From positions 9,940,385-10,004,384 of the forward strand of contig NC_079973.1 in assembly GCF_029852145.1 (NCBI RefSeq): 64,000 nt of DNA, written 5' to 3'. Shown here in pieces: positions 10,702 through 21,790 of this stretch. Source of the DNA: Microplitis mediator (taxonomy: Eukaryota > Arthropoda > Insecta > Hymenoptera > Braconidae). Position numbers and translations under genes: made by a program. Below the pieces are notes generated by a model. The model saw only the letters and a list, made by a program, of their open reading frames with translations, was not told the origin of the DNA and did not search any database. The first letter of the stretch is position 1. Each line of letters begins with the position of its first letter.

Positions 10702-11251
10702 AAAATTTATATTTCTTTGTTTTTCTCGAAAATAACACATACTTTTAATAACATATATGTATTAACATTTTTAAAAAATCATAAATATGAAATTCGGCTT
10801 GAAAAAATATTTATGAGAATATTTCTTTAATAATAAATTATAAAATTACTGGGCACTGTATTTTATAATTACGTATGAACATAGAAATATTAAATTTAAA
10901 ACGGCAACTGAAATGTATAATTTTTAGAACTTGTGATAATTGTAATTAATTGAACTGGTTTCAATTTGTAACGGAAAAATAAATAAATAAAAATTAATTT
11001 TTCTGTGTATATATACTTGATCTCTTTAATTAATTTACTATTATTATCCAATATAAGAAGAAGAAAGTGAAGGGAAAATGTCACTTTTTTTCTACTTTTT
11101 AAGAAATTTTTATGACTCTTATAAAAGAATTTTTTAAGTAAAAGCTCATTTACACGCGTTCTACGAGTTTTAGATAATATTATTAATAAAATATAACTCC
11201 ACATAATATAATCGAAGTAAAAATTCGCGTATTACATTATTGATCAGCTGA

Positions 11252-11434
11252 TATGCACACACATACGCACATACATATTAAGGCACACACACGCACGCAC
11301 ACATTTGCACACACGCACACATTCGAACACACACACGCCCACATTTGCACACACGCACACATTTGCACACACGCACAAATTTTCACACATGGACACATTT
11401 GCACACACGCACACAAACACCTGCACACACCCAA

Positions 11435-11521
<87 letters not shown>
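11252..11521. repeat. CA/TG microsatellite
   Basis: An imperfect CACACG/CACATTTGCA array leads into an uninterrupted (CA)n run from about 11445 to 11520. Open frames across it in several registers are a by-product of the dinucleotide. Confidence 0.95.
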
Positions 11522-11522
<1 letters not shown>

Positions 11523-11559
11523 TGTTTATCAGTTTAATATAAATTTATTTAAGTATTAA

Positions 11560-11750
11560 AACTCCGGACCGGAGTGAATTGGGAGTGAAATAAAATCCGC
11601 GTCACTCCGCAATCACTTCGCTAAAAAAAAACTCCCAATTCACTCCGCATGCGGAGTGATTTTTTTTTTAAACTCCGGAACTCCGAGTGGCGGAGTGAAT
11701 CCGGATTTAATTTCAATCCGAATTCACTCCGGATTTTTTACAGTGTATAT
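11560..11750. repeat. short foldback repeat rich in CGGAGTGA
   Basis: The motif CGGAGTGAATT and its complement AATTCACTCCG alternate over about 190 bases, and the whole block can fold on itself. A related CGGAGTGAAATTCACTC occurs near 23213. This is probably a miniature element. Confidence 0.55.
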
Positions 11751-12944
11751 CAACCGTTCAATTGTATATATATTTTAACTTAAAAATACAGTATATTTAA
11801 TCGATTTTGTTCGTAGTTTTAAATTAAAAAGAAGATTTTAAGTTTAGCCAGCTTCAGTACTTCGAAAATTCATAAAGCCAGACTATATATAATTTATAAC
11901 GATTTAAAACAATGGTAAGTTGTAAATATTTTTTAATTATAATATGTTCAATATGAACACTAGATTGTATCAAAAAATCGAATATTTGTTTTTTTAAAAA
12001 GTACTCTGAAAAAATTGTTCAGGATACTGTAAAGATGACCTTGTTGAAACAGCAGCTTTTAATTCTAATAGTAAGCAATTTAAAAGATTCTTAACGATTA
12101 TTACTATTTAAGAATATGGAATTTTTGTAAACACACACTTGTGTTAAATGTCCGTAAGAAGGACGATTCAAAGTATTCAAAAGCATTAAAAAGTATTTAA
12201 AATTTTTTTTTCTTAATCGTTTTAAATCGTTTCTTTTAATAAGGGCATCACTGAAATTTGTACGGAAAAAATTTATTAACATTCAAGAAACTTCTTTTCA
12301 CAAAATCTATTTAATATCGCATTACTTTTCAATAAAAGATATTTTTATAGTCACATCATTTTTAGCTAGATAATGTTTTCAAATGAATAGAAAATGAACA
12401 AAATATTTTTAAAATATGAGTATCAATGTAAAGCGTCTAAAACTAATTTTTTTGAACAGAAGTACCATTAAAATGACCCTAAGACGCTCCCAGCATTTAA
12501 AAGAAATTTTTAAGGGCAAAATTTTGCAACAAGTCTAATAAATTCGCAAAAAAAGTGAAAAAACATCATAATTTCTAGTGAATAGAATAACTTCTGAAGA
12601 AGTAGATATATATCAAAATGTTCCCTAGTAGAAATGTTCAATTTTTTACTCGATTAAGTCTAGTATCTGGCTAGCGTTCATATCTAGTAACTGGCCAGCA
12701 ATCTTATCCAGTAACTGGCTAGTGAAACTAGGTAAAAACTGGAAGTTGCGCCACCTATAACTGAATCGTAAACATTGGTCACACTGATGTTCTACTTATA
12801 CTAGTGTATGTGTATGTTTATTTTTTCACTTTAACCTGTAAGTTGAATAATATTTAGTAAACATCAAGAAACAATACAAATAATTAACAAAAAATAAAAA
12901 TTGTGTCTTTCAAAATAAAAATAATCGGTAATATATTTTAAAAA

Positions 12945-13124
12945 ATGGATGAAGTTAAAAAAATCGACACAATAAACGAATTACGGTTGTGGGCAATCAA
13001 AACAAATACTCCAGATTGTCATCTAGACGAATTATTAAAAATTTTACGAGGAGTTATCCCAGATTTGCCAATGTGTGCAAAAACATTTCATGTTATTATA
13101 TTAATATTTATATTATTGATATAA
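12945..13124 (+). CDS. 59-residue fragment resembling the N-terminus of a transposon protein
   Basis: The frame starts MDEVKKIDTINELRLWAIK and continues with a LDELLKILRG..PDLP pattern. That pattern resembles the N-terminal helix region common in hymenopteran transposon-encoded proteins (a hydrophobic WAI...LLxILR...LPxxAxT layout). It then runs into an isoleucine-rich AT stretch and stops. It lies wholly inside the 12623-13496 element, so it is a remnant of that element's coding capacity and not a host gene. The family name is not certain. Confidence 0.4.
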   Translation: MDEVKKIDTINELRLWAIKTNTPDCHLDELLKILRGVIPDLPMCAKTFHVIILIFILLI

Positions 13125-13210
13125 AAACAATCAATGTTATTAATGTTTCTCGTTTTATATTTATAAATATAATATAATAAATTAATAAATAAATTTTATA
13201 ACTTTTCCGT

Positions 13211-13211
<1 letters not shown>

Positions 13212-13276
<65 letters not shown>
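13212..13276. repeat. ATT microsatellite
   Basis: About twenty uninterrupted ATT units, followed by a few GTT units, inside the nested transposon. Confidence 0.95.
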
Positions 13277-13278
<2 letters not shown>

Positions 13279-14695
13279 GTTGTTGTTGTTATTATTATAA
13301 TTTTTAATTGTAATAAAATCAATATTTAATACTCAATAACCTCAAGATCAACAAGAGTCGCCATGTTTTATTTGCTATCTAGTAAAACTGGCCAGTTACT
13401 AGACAGTTACTGGATATTATACTAGCCAGTTCCTAGCTTAAGTCTAGTTAAACTAGCCAGTTACTGGCCAGATACTTGATTACGTTTCTACTAGGGTTGT
13501 AAAAGACCTTTTTTGTAGAGCGTTTTATTTTTTATAAGATAACATGCTTTGGGCTTACGGGTCGGATAAGATGTTCAGAAGTTTAAAATCGCGATGAGGC
13601 ACTATACTCAATTTAAAATTACGAGCTGCCGTTTTAACAGGGTCATCTTTACGGTATCCTGAAAAATATTTTCAGTGTACTTTTAAAAATAAAAAATATT
13701 CGATTTTTTTGATACAGCCTAATGGACGCGTATTATCAATTTTTCTTTTATACTTTCAAGTACAAATTGAATAATAATTCAGTTGTGGGGGGGGGGGGTA
13801 TTGTTGTATCACGAAGTTGCCATGTCCAACAGCCATGATTTTACAAAAATTTGTAAAGTATCCTTACCTTGTACCAATGATCAAAAAAAGAATGAAAAAA
13901 ATTTCTAAAAAGAAAAAAAGAATTCAAGATCCCGCAGTAACTTCTGAGGATACACAATCATCAAAATATTTTTTGCAACTACTTAATAATTTTAAGGGAT
14001 AATATTTTGCGTCAGTGCATAATACGGTTTCTGTTTTAGATAACTGTATTTACTGTTGTATCCTATATCTAGTATGGACTTAAATACTATCATAGATATA
14101 TATTTATGAATACCATAGATATTGAATAAATGAAATCGTAAAAATAAACTGTTTAAATATTTATTATCCCCTGGCAGAGGCCTACATCGAAAAAGTATTC
14201 CTCTACCGGCACAGTTGGTTGAAAGTACGAGGTACATGATTTAATCTAAATACCTCGGCTCCTAATAAAGCTATAAACAAAGTTTTTGTTACATTAAAGT
14301 TCATACGAATCTGCGTAAAATAGATGTACTATTTAGGTAATTAATTCCATTTTGAAATAACAATAATGACATTAAAAACTGAAAAAAGTGAGTTTTGAAG
14401 ATTTTTTCTTTAAAAAGCTGCATTTTCAGTTCTAAGTTATATGATCACAATGTTTGTTTTTTTATTCACTCCAGAAAAAGGTAGTTATTTTGTAATTTGA
14501 ACGCATTAAGTGGCGTATTTTAAAAAGTAGGTGGAAAATAGATTTTTGAATTAATTTCAATTACTTTGTGATTTACTGCGTTCCCTGGTGTAAATAAAAC
14601 TTAATTTAGATTTGATCGTCTTATATCGTGACTAAGTAAGACCAGTTAACGAAACCAAGACTACATCAAGTTTTATTTTTGACCTAGAAAACGTC

Positions 14696-15965
14696 AGAAG
14701 TGTTTCGTTAATGAGTTCTCGTAATTACTCTAAGTATAAGAACTTACCATTTGCTAAGTATTTTGGGATTTGTGTTTATGACTACGATGGACCCCCATCA
14801 CGTGGTATGGGACATCGTTATGAGTTATTAGGACTCAAAAAGAACGGAGGAAATTTACCTGGGACATAATGTGGCCGACAGTCTAAGCGACATCATTTCA
14901 GTTCTCAACTCTCATTTCTCATACAAATTTGTGTTGATTGAGTGAATATAAACAGGAATATCTAAAAATATTATTGAGTTATCCATCTATTATAAAAATG
15001 GTAAGTAATATTTATTAAATCTGCTGCCATCGCACTAAACTTTCAAATATCTCGGTCATGGTACCGGAAATCACCCACATGATTTATTCTCATTCAATTT
15101 TATCAATTTAGTTGAAAAACTATTCTCGTAGACGATAAAAAATCGGGAGTAAATTCGGAATAAATTTTTCGTCTGAATTTACTTCGTTATTTGGAATTTC
15201 GGAGTTTAAAAAATAAATCACGTTCGCAATCGAGTGAACAGAGAGTTTTTGTTAGCGGAGTCAAATTAAACACAGAAAAGAAAAACATTTTTTGACGCGA
15301 AAATTTTTTTTCTTGCCCCAGAAAATCCTTTTTTACTCCAAGAAATTTTTTTTAGTACTAAGAAAATTTTTGTCTTTAACTCATAGTGCAAAATATTTCT
15401 TGCGCTCCGAAATCCCTTTATTTCTGTGAATGTAAGTTGACCTCACAGTGCGATTGCTCAACTGTTAATTAACATATTTTTTATTTGTGACATAATTAAT
15501 TAATTTTTGTTTTTTATAATTAGGCATGCACAGTAACCAACTGCATCTGTGAATCGAGAGATTTTACGAAAAAATTACATGAGAAAAAAGAGATAATTCG
15601 AGAAGGGCTGAGAACGGTGGTATCTGCAAGAGACCGCATCACCAATCTTTATTTGGATCCAATGACTGACATCATTTCGATGTCAAATACAATCGACAGT
15701 TATGAGAAAGCACAGGAAACTTTGATAACTCTTCAAAAATCTGTTGTCGCTGAAATTAAAACAGTTTTTAACTGCAATATTATTATGAATATTCTAAGTG
15801 ATAAAAATGGGCGAGAATTTCTGGTTTTAATTGAAAACTATAAAAAACATCTTAACATGGGATTAAGAAGAAGCGAGAAATTAAATTAAATTTAACATAT
15901 TTTTAATAGCATAAGTATTAACATTAAAAAAAATTTGTAAATATCAAATTCGGCTTGAAAAAAAT
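14696..15965. repeat. direct duplication unit, copy B
   Basis: The unit corresponds to 8087-8260 plus 9655-10810. It includes upstream flank, promoter, ATG exon, intron with its small element, coding exon and a 3' flank containing AAATTCGGCTTGAAAAAA. Non-coding parts are visibly more alike than the coding exon, where many differences change amino acids. Confidence 0.85.
14998..15889 (+). CDS. unrecognised single-module protein, copy B
   Basis: Exon 1 is ATG only (14998-15000), the intron is 523 bases, and exon 2 is 15524-15889, giving 122 residues. It starts MACTVTNCICESRDF like copy A and ends SEKLN. Conserved parts are SYEKAQETL, VAEIKTVFNC, IIMNIL and GREFLVLIENYKK. The central region (residues about 17-55) is much more divergent from copy A than the flanks or the intron are, which hints at selection for change. 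It has no signal peptide or membrane helix. It lies 4.3 kb downstream of copy A in the same orientation. Function unknown. Confidence 0.75.
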
Positions 15966-16935
15966 TTTTTATACGTCTATTTGTAATTTAAAATTTATCT
16001 CATATCTGCTATACATTCGCACATGCTGTTTATCATCTAATTGACGATGGAAACTGAATAAATAAGACTATAATCGAGTTTCAGCGAGTTATTCTCAAAT
16101 CAACCTTTACAGGAAGTTTTAATTAGCACAAGTTTCAAAGATAGAAAAAAATACACCAAAGTTTTGTGTATAGTCGGCCAACTCCCTCTATTTGAATCTA
16201 ATATGAATAATATTAATATACTTATTAGTTAAGGATTAAGTTATTTAAAATATTGAATGATCAATTGTTGATCATTCAATGGTCAAATAAAATGTATTAT
16301 ATTCATTATCTATCTATTTATGAGTCATAGGTTGAAAGTTAAAATGCATTTGCTGCTGAAATAAATTCCTGTTATAATTATAATAAGATTATTAATAAGC
16401 TTGGAATTTAGATAAGTAAATAAGACAAAAATTTTATGTTGTATTGAATTTTATTTTTATTTGTACTATATAGAAGGCACTGCAGCTCACTGAATTTATA
16501 TTAACAATACATAAATAAAAACTTAATTTAATGAATTGATACATAAATTATAAATTTTTAAAAAATTTTGATAATTAATATTTTGCGTTAAAACTTATAA
16601 TAAAATTTAATACTGCATTTTTTGGTAAATATAAACTTAATTTCTACAGCTGGCGCATAAAATACGAACATAATTTTTTTTTTTGATAATAATTACAAAA
16701 ACAATTATTTTTAAATATACACATTCTAATATTTTTGAATTGAATCCTATTAAATTTTTTGGATTTGTAAGTCAGTTGGGATGAAATTACAGAGCAAATG
16801 ATTATCAAGTATTTTAACGGAAGATTGACATGAGATCTTAATTACTAAGTTAACACTAAAATTCTGATATGTTTTGCATTATAAATATAAAAATGATTTA
16901 AAAATTAGATTAATCACCTATTGATTTGCGGATAA

Positions 16936-17384
16936 TTAATTCAGCCTGTGATCACCTTTCAATCCGTCGTTGAGATACTTTTTGTTTTCTTGAATTAAAT
17001 CCAAAAATTCACGTCCTTCATTACTTTCCAAAATATTCATCATGATCGGGCAATTGATAATCGATTTAATTTCAGCGTTGACATTTATTTGAAGATCTGT
17101 CAAAGATTTTTGAGCCTCGTCATAAAGGTCTAGTTTTTCAGCGATGTCGGAGGTATTGACATATTGATTGAACACGTTATTCATTGTGTATTGCGATTTT
17201 TTAATACGGTCTATCATACTAATAATAAAATCTTTTTTCTTGCATAATATTTCCATGAAATTGTATTTTTCACACATACAGCCCATTGTAGTACAAGCCT
17301 CCTATTCAAAATTAATTAATAAATCAGTTAATTGACAGAAAAAGAAAATTTTTTTTTTTCAGTTGACTCAAATTCACTTACCAT
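16936..17384 (-). CDS. unrecognised single-module protein, diverged copy C
   Basis: On the minus strand exon 1 is ATG only (17382-17384). An intron of about 80 bases follows, then exon 2 runs from 17301 down to 16936, giving 122 residues. The N-terminus is MEACTTMGCMC. The rest has DEAQKSLTDLQ, AEIKSIINCPIMMNIL, GREFLDLIQ and ends HRLN, aligning end to end with copies A and B. The NCP..GREFL stretch also resembles ECP..GREFL of the two-module genes, making this the best bridge between the two groups. It has no signal peptide or membrane segment. Function unknown. Confidence 0.75.
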
Positions 17385-18305
17385 TTTTAAAATAGATTAA
17401 AAAAATATATATCAAATAACGAAATTATCAAAATATTATAAAAACTGTCTTATTAATTTTAAATTTTAGTATGTGTCACTTTGAACGTGATTATTCGAAT
17501 GAATCATTTTTAATTATTACACTCGTATTTAAAAGCTTTGTCTATAGTAATTTATTAGCAATACTTAGATGACTAAATATTACTAGTTTTCATGGAAACT
17601 GATAAATATATTTTAATATTTACAATTAGACACTCATTTGAATTGTTTTCCTTCAATAAAAATTCAAACTTCTATTGGAATTAACGTAGAGGTCGTAATA
17701 GTATTTTCTGAAGCCGATGAAAATTTGAAATATGTGCAAGGATTACAGCTCTTCACCGACTTGATAAAAACAATACATGAAGAAAACTTGATTTTAAAGA
17801 ATAAACATATAACTTATAAATTCTAATACATTTTGTTAAATAAATTTTTTTTTGGGAATACTCTTCGTCTTTATCAGGGGTTATCAGATATTTTCGGCTG
17901 GGTTTTTTTCGAAAACAAAATCTCTCAATACAAAACACAGACCGCACTTTGATGCATTACTGTCTAATCTAGCGAAGTGCGCTTTAATTGTTTCATAATA
18001 TTCGTTTGTTTAAGAGAAAAACTCGGCCGAAGTTTCCATTTACCGTATAAGTGCAACAAAGATAGTACCGTTCGTGGGTGTGAGTGTAATAGAGAGAAAA
18101 ATGTGAACTCTTGTTATGGTCTCTTTCGATCGCCATGTAATGTAATGTAACTCTTTAGTTTTAATGATATTATCACAAAAAAATTGAAAAAATAACACCG
18201 TTTTCAATATTTTCCTTGGATATTGTATGTATTAACGCTCTGATATGAGTCAGAACTGATTTAAATCCTTATTTCGATCACTTACAATGATCTCTGCCTG
18301 AATAT
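17385..18305. other. intergenic, no supported gene
   Basis: This is the upstream flank of copy C followed by AT-rich sequence. A 62-codon frame at 17638-17826 is preceded by an AG acceptor-like site, but it has no recognisable motif and no convincing start, so I do not call it. Positions 18020-18140 are less AT-rich, without a feature I can name. Confidence 0.4.
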
Positions 18306-19231
18306 AGGGGAGGTTGGGGCAGAGCGGCCCCCCTAAGCCAATTATTACTTTTTGTGGCTTTGAACCATAAGATCACTTTACTTTTGTCCTATTTCGAACA
18401 AATTTATGGACATTTTGCCGAAATTCTGAAAAAAATTTTTTTTTTTGTGGGGCACAGCGGCCCCCCTCAAAAAAATGATAAAAAATTTTTTTTTTCGTTT
18501 TTTTTCTTTTAAATTGTTATCATCATTAAGAATGTATTTCTTTCTCTTGACAACTATTTTTGGTTTTATATTACTCGAAATAGTATATTACACATCGAGG
18601 GAAGTAAAGTAAGAAATGTCTCAGATCACATGTAATTGTTGGCCGAGGCGAAGCCGAGGTCAACAAACATGTGATCTGAGGCTTTCTTATTTACTTCCCG
18701 AGGAGTGTATACTATTTTTCTCCTCGACGGAGGCGGAAAACGGCAACTTCGTTTTGCACAGCGGGACGAAAGTTGACGCTTTCCGCCCGGAGGTGAGAAA
18801 AAAATTTTTTAAGGTGTAATAAATCGTTCACTCTCAATTACCTTAATTACTAATTGTTATTTGATAAGAAAAAAAAACAATTCTATAGTTTTACTTTATT
18901 TCAAAAATTTATCAACTAACAAAAAAATTTATTTTTATAAATTTTTAGTGACCAAATTTGCCTTTTACATAGAGAAACGGCCGAAAAATATGAAAAAATA
19001 ATTTTTTCGGAAGTTTTGGCTGGTCCATTTTGCCCCAGGTGTTATGCGTACGGCTGGAAATGTAGAATTATAATCATTAGTTCAAAATTTTGGGCTTGTT
19101 CATTTTGCCCCAAATGTCATGCGTAGGGGTAAAAATGCGCAAACATATCGGATTTATAGTAATTAGTCGAAAAAAAAAAAATTTTTTTTTATCAAAATTT
19201 TAGGGGGGCCGCTCTGCCCCACCCTCCCCTA
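18306..19231. mobile_element. non-autonomous element with GGGGCAGAGCGG ends
   Basis: The inverted ends are AGGGGAGGTTGGGGCAGAGC at the left and the complement of GCTCTGCCCCACCCTCCCCT at the right. Inner sequence repeats phrases such as TTTTGCCCCA. A partial relative, reading GGGAAGAGCGGGGTGGGTAA, lies at 29325-29345 inside the trissin intron. Another element is inserted at about 18577-18830. No transposase is present. Confidence 0.8.
18581..18830. mobile_element. foldback element nested in the previous one
   Basis: Positions 18581-18633 (AGTATATTACACATCGAGGG ... CAGATCACATG) pair with 18669-18715 (CATGTGATCTGAGG ... GTATACTATTTT). The loop is itself a GGCCGAGGC/GCCGAGGTC hairpin. The flank 18716-18830, with GACGGAGGCGG and GGGACGAAAGTTGACGCTTT, recurs inverted at 61380-61468, next to a related foldback with a different centre. 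Confidence 0.7.
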
Positions 19232-19482
19232 CATACAATTCTAAAATTATCATGACATTCGGGCAACTTATAACAGGTCTGTTTTATTACCAATTATCGT
19301 GAATGAAATTTACAAACAATAGTTATTATTTCATATCCCATAAGCTTTTGACCGCCCACTCTTATATATTACATTTTTCGACCCTTTCTTTTATGATTTC
19401 CCACTTAATCCTTTTTCGTTTTTCAACACTTATTCCCCTTTTATTTCAAGTTTTTCCCCAAATTTATTCTTTGCCCGCTCAA

Positions 19483-19560
19483 AGCCGAGTTCTGGACTCG
19501 AACGCTGGACCTCTCGCTTGTTGGTTGTCTTTTACGATACAGTACTCATTACTATAATTC
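19483..19560 (-). other. tRNA-derived fragment (SINE-like)
   Basis: On the minus strand GCGTTCGAGTCC fits a Pol III B box (consensus GGTTCGANTCC). It is preceded by AACCAACAAGCGAGAGGTCC and a D-arm-like stretch with AATGAGTACTG. It aligns with the tRNA-like block at 8618-8692. Arms are mismatched, so it is not a functional tRNA. Confidence 0.45.
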
Positions 19561-19784
19561 AGCGGGTCTTTTTATAGAGTCTACATATGAATTACCACAA
19601 TTGATCAGACGTATAATGTATTCTTAAAATTATAGTCGATGTATAAAGAACAATATTAATTGATATCAACAATTTTATTTTGTGAATTGATATCACGTAT
19701 AATAACTTTTTTGATTATCATATTTTATTTACACATTATCATTGAATTATTTTGTTAAAAACTCATTATATATTTATTATTTAT

Positions 19785-19920
19785 TACACAGTAAAAAAAA
19801 TTTAGTAAAAATTAACACAAATGATGTGTTAAAACAACATTTTACATAAATTTTTATGTTGTCTTGACATTGTTCATTTGTGTAAAAAAAAATGTTAATA
19901 CTCTTTGTTACCGGTTCTAA
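19785..19920. repeat. short GTTAA-rich inverted repeat
   Basis: ACAGTAAAAAAAATTTAGT followed by AACACAAATGATGTGTTAA and ATTTTTATGTTGTCTTGACA. The same phrases occur at 24790-25190, so this is a dispersed element. Confidence 0.5.
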
Positions 19921-20529
19921 AATTTTGACAAATTTAAATATTGTCTACAACTTACACTAGTTTTATCCGTAATTATTTCATCCAATATGTAAAAGTTCTA
20001 TTGAAATCCATTGTAATATTATGTGAATTAGAATAGGAGCAGGTTGAGGGCAAAGGATACAATGGAGAGTTACAAAATTGAGAACAGCATCGGTCGTCTC
20101 CGTTACACTATCGATAAACAAATAAAAAACTTTCTTTAAAATTTTAATTTATAAGAAGTAAGTATAATAATTTCTATGGTGTGTATTTTTATTTTATAGA
20201 AACATTTCTGTCAAACATATGTTGTAAAATAAAAAAATATAAAAATACTTCAGAAAATATACAAATCGCAAAAAATCGAGTAACTGCCCCTAGTAACACG
20301 TGTTTGAGCAAGATTCTGGAGTAAGTATTTTGAGCAAGACCCCTAGCTGCGAGTGTCTTTTTCTACGTATGTGTCTTTCGCAAGATCGTGTATCAAAAAA
20401 CCTATGTCAAGATTTGTGTATCTCTTGCTCATGGTAGCGTATGCAAGAATATTAAAGATATCTTGAACATGTGTAAAGAAACTATGTCTGACGCATTTCT
20501 CGCACTAGTGACTTACAGTAGGTACTTAC

Positions 20530-20603
20530 GCATGGCTTGCTCAAGATCTGCTCAAGGCTCAAAATTGACCTTGAGCCTTGAGCAGATCTTGAGCAAGCCA
20601 TGC
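20530..20603. repeat. perfect 33-bp palindrome with 8-base loop
   Basis: Arms 20530-20562 and 20571-20603 are exact reverse complements around AATTGACC. The arms are built from TTGAGCAAGATC-like words that also occur singly at 20306-20335 and 21806-21830. The palindrome would form a stable hairpin in RNA. Confidence 0.85.
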
Positions 20604-20719
20604 GCAACTATTTTCAACTACAGTCTTCCTCCAGAATTGAGTTATAATCTGGCGCAAATTTCTTGTGTAAGGCTTTTACTAGACTTGCAATTTAAATCTG
20701 GTCACAAGTATCTGCAGCA

Positions 20720-21790
20720 AGACACATACGCCCATACGAAAAAAATATATATCCGGATATATCCGGGCCAATCTGCAAATGAGACATACATTTTTATACA
20801 CTGAGAAAAAAATTTTCTCCTGACAACTAAATATTAGTTATGACAAGAAAATGATTTGATTGCCCATTGCCAATCATATATTTGGTTGTTTTAACTAAAT
20901 ATTTTATAATACACCAACAAAACTAGTTATTAGAAACTATAAAATATTTAGTAATTATAGTTACGCGTTTAGTAGAAAGCCTAAAATCAAATTGATTACC
21001 TGTAGAGTCTATAAAGTAGTCATAATGAAATATATGAGTGATCTTTAGAGAATGTGTTATTAATAATAATTGAATATTCTTTTAAAATGACAGAATATTT
21101 ATATAACAGTTAAACAATTGCATATTTAGAAGAATAATATCATAGTGTAATACAGGATACCACTATAATCAATAATCTTCAGAGGATAACCCGTCCCATG
21201 AATGCTTCAAGCTGGCGAATATAAAAACTCTGGAATAAGTATCTTACCAGGGACACCACAAATGGTGGGCGCGATCTAGTGGCGAGCATCGAACTACTCC
21301 AGCTGCTGCTGCCTAACACCATAACTTTTTAAATCAATAATCATTAGGTTCAAATATATATTTATTAACCTCGAACAAATATATATATTTATTCTAAATG
21401 AATATATTTTTTTGTGTCTAAGTAATATTTATTAGAGTTAATAAAATAATATTTTGCTTTAATATTTGGATTTGTTGGCACTATAAAATAGTTTAGTTGT
21501 CCATTAAATGAATATTTTCTTAACTTTACCAAATGATTTTATTATCTTAGAGAGAGAAATATTAATGTCAACCAAATAGAGTCTATTAAATCATTTGTTA
21601 AAAATGATAAAATAAATTGTATTGACGTAATAGAATTTAGCTATCCCAAATAAATTTTAGTTTAACAGAATTTAACAAAACCAATTTAATTGTCCAAAGA
21701 GAAATTTTTTCTCAGTGTAGATGTCGTTTATATGCAGATTGGCCCGGAGATATCCGGATATATATTTTTTTCGTACGGGCGCAGAAAAAG
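20720..21790. repeat. inverted pair flanking the CACTGAG element
   Basis: Positions 20728-20785 (CGAAAAAAATATATATCCGG) pair with 21730-21785 (CCGGATATATATTTTTTTCG). They are the ends of an older element that was interrupted by the element at 20799-21717. Confidence 0.65.
20799..21717. mobile_element. inverted-repeat element with CACTGAGAAAAAAATT ends
   Basis: The left end CACTGAGAAAAAAATTTTCTC type and right end GAGAAATTTTTTCTCAGTG are inverted and flanked by TA on both sides, as for TA-targeting transposons. The segment at 21180-21310, with GGTGGGCGCGATCTAGTGGC, recurs inverted at 27090-27180. No protein is encoded. Confidence 0.8.

Larger units (their letters stand above)
12623..13496. mobile_element. 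nested element with CCCTAGTAGAAA ends
   Basis: The ends CCCTAGTAGAAA and TTTCTACTAGGG are inverted. Subterminal copies of ACTGGCCAGTTACTAG-like motifs lie at both ends. It contains a short transposase-like reading frame (12945-13124) and an ATT microsatellite. It inserted into the 11962-13720 element. Confidence 0.75.
11962..13720. mobile_element. inverted-repeat element in intron 1 of the pseudogene
   Basis: Terminal inverted repeats of about 100 bases occur at 11962-12063 and 13616-13720. They share TGTATCAAAAAA, AAAAAGTAC and CAGGATAC.GTAAAGATGACC. The intron sequence of the intact gene continues across the insertion point, which supports these borders. A second element (12623-13496) is nested inside. 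No transposase is left in the outer element. Confidence 0.7.
11815..14170 (+). pseudogene. decayed third copy of the two-module gene
   Basis: Positions 11845-11960 match the promoter, ATG|GTAAGTTG first exon and start of intron 1 of the right-arm gene. After a transposon (11962-13720) the acceptor is recognisable as ACTTTCAAG (13753-13760). Then 13800-14000 still encodes an alignable module start, with KKRIQDPAVTSEDTQ corresponding to KEIIEDPKSTPEEIS, before a stop at about 14000. A match to GCATTATGCGG survives near 14016, and the 3' flank with AATAAACTGTTT near 14145. The first Cys motif is lost and the GREFL part has gone. It is non-functional as read. Confidence 0.75.

Noticed and set aside
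11237..11559. Several overlapping frames of Cys-Val or His-Thr repeats on both strands
   Set aside because: They are translations of the CA/TG microsatellite and have no coding support.
964..17384. Bracovirus or other virus-derived gene cluster
   Set aside because: I see no excision motifs, no known virulence-gene domain and no viral structural gene. The ankyrin gene is longer than the IkB-like viral kind and differently built. Kept only as a remote possibility to test.
17638..17826. 62-codon frame after an acceptor-like AG
   Set aside because: A faint LFTDLIKTIHEEN resemblance to the GREFL helix is too weak to claim another family member.
18616..18819. Conserved-looking frame also readable at 61347-61602
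   Set aside because: The two copies are open in different frames over the same DNA, so the conservation belongs to the repeat and not to a protein.
20388..20804. A 138-codon open frame
   Set aside because: It runs across the perfect palindrome and the end of a transposon, with no domain, splice signal or coding-like composition.
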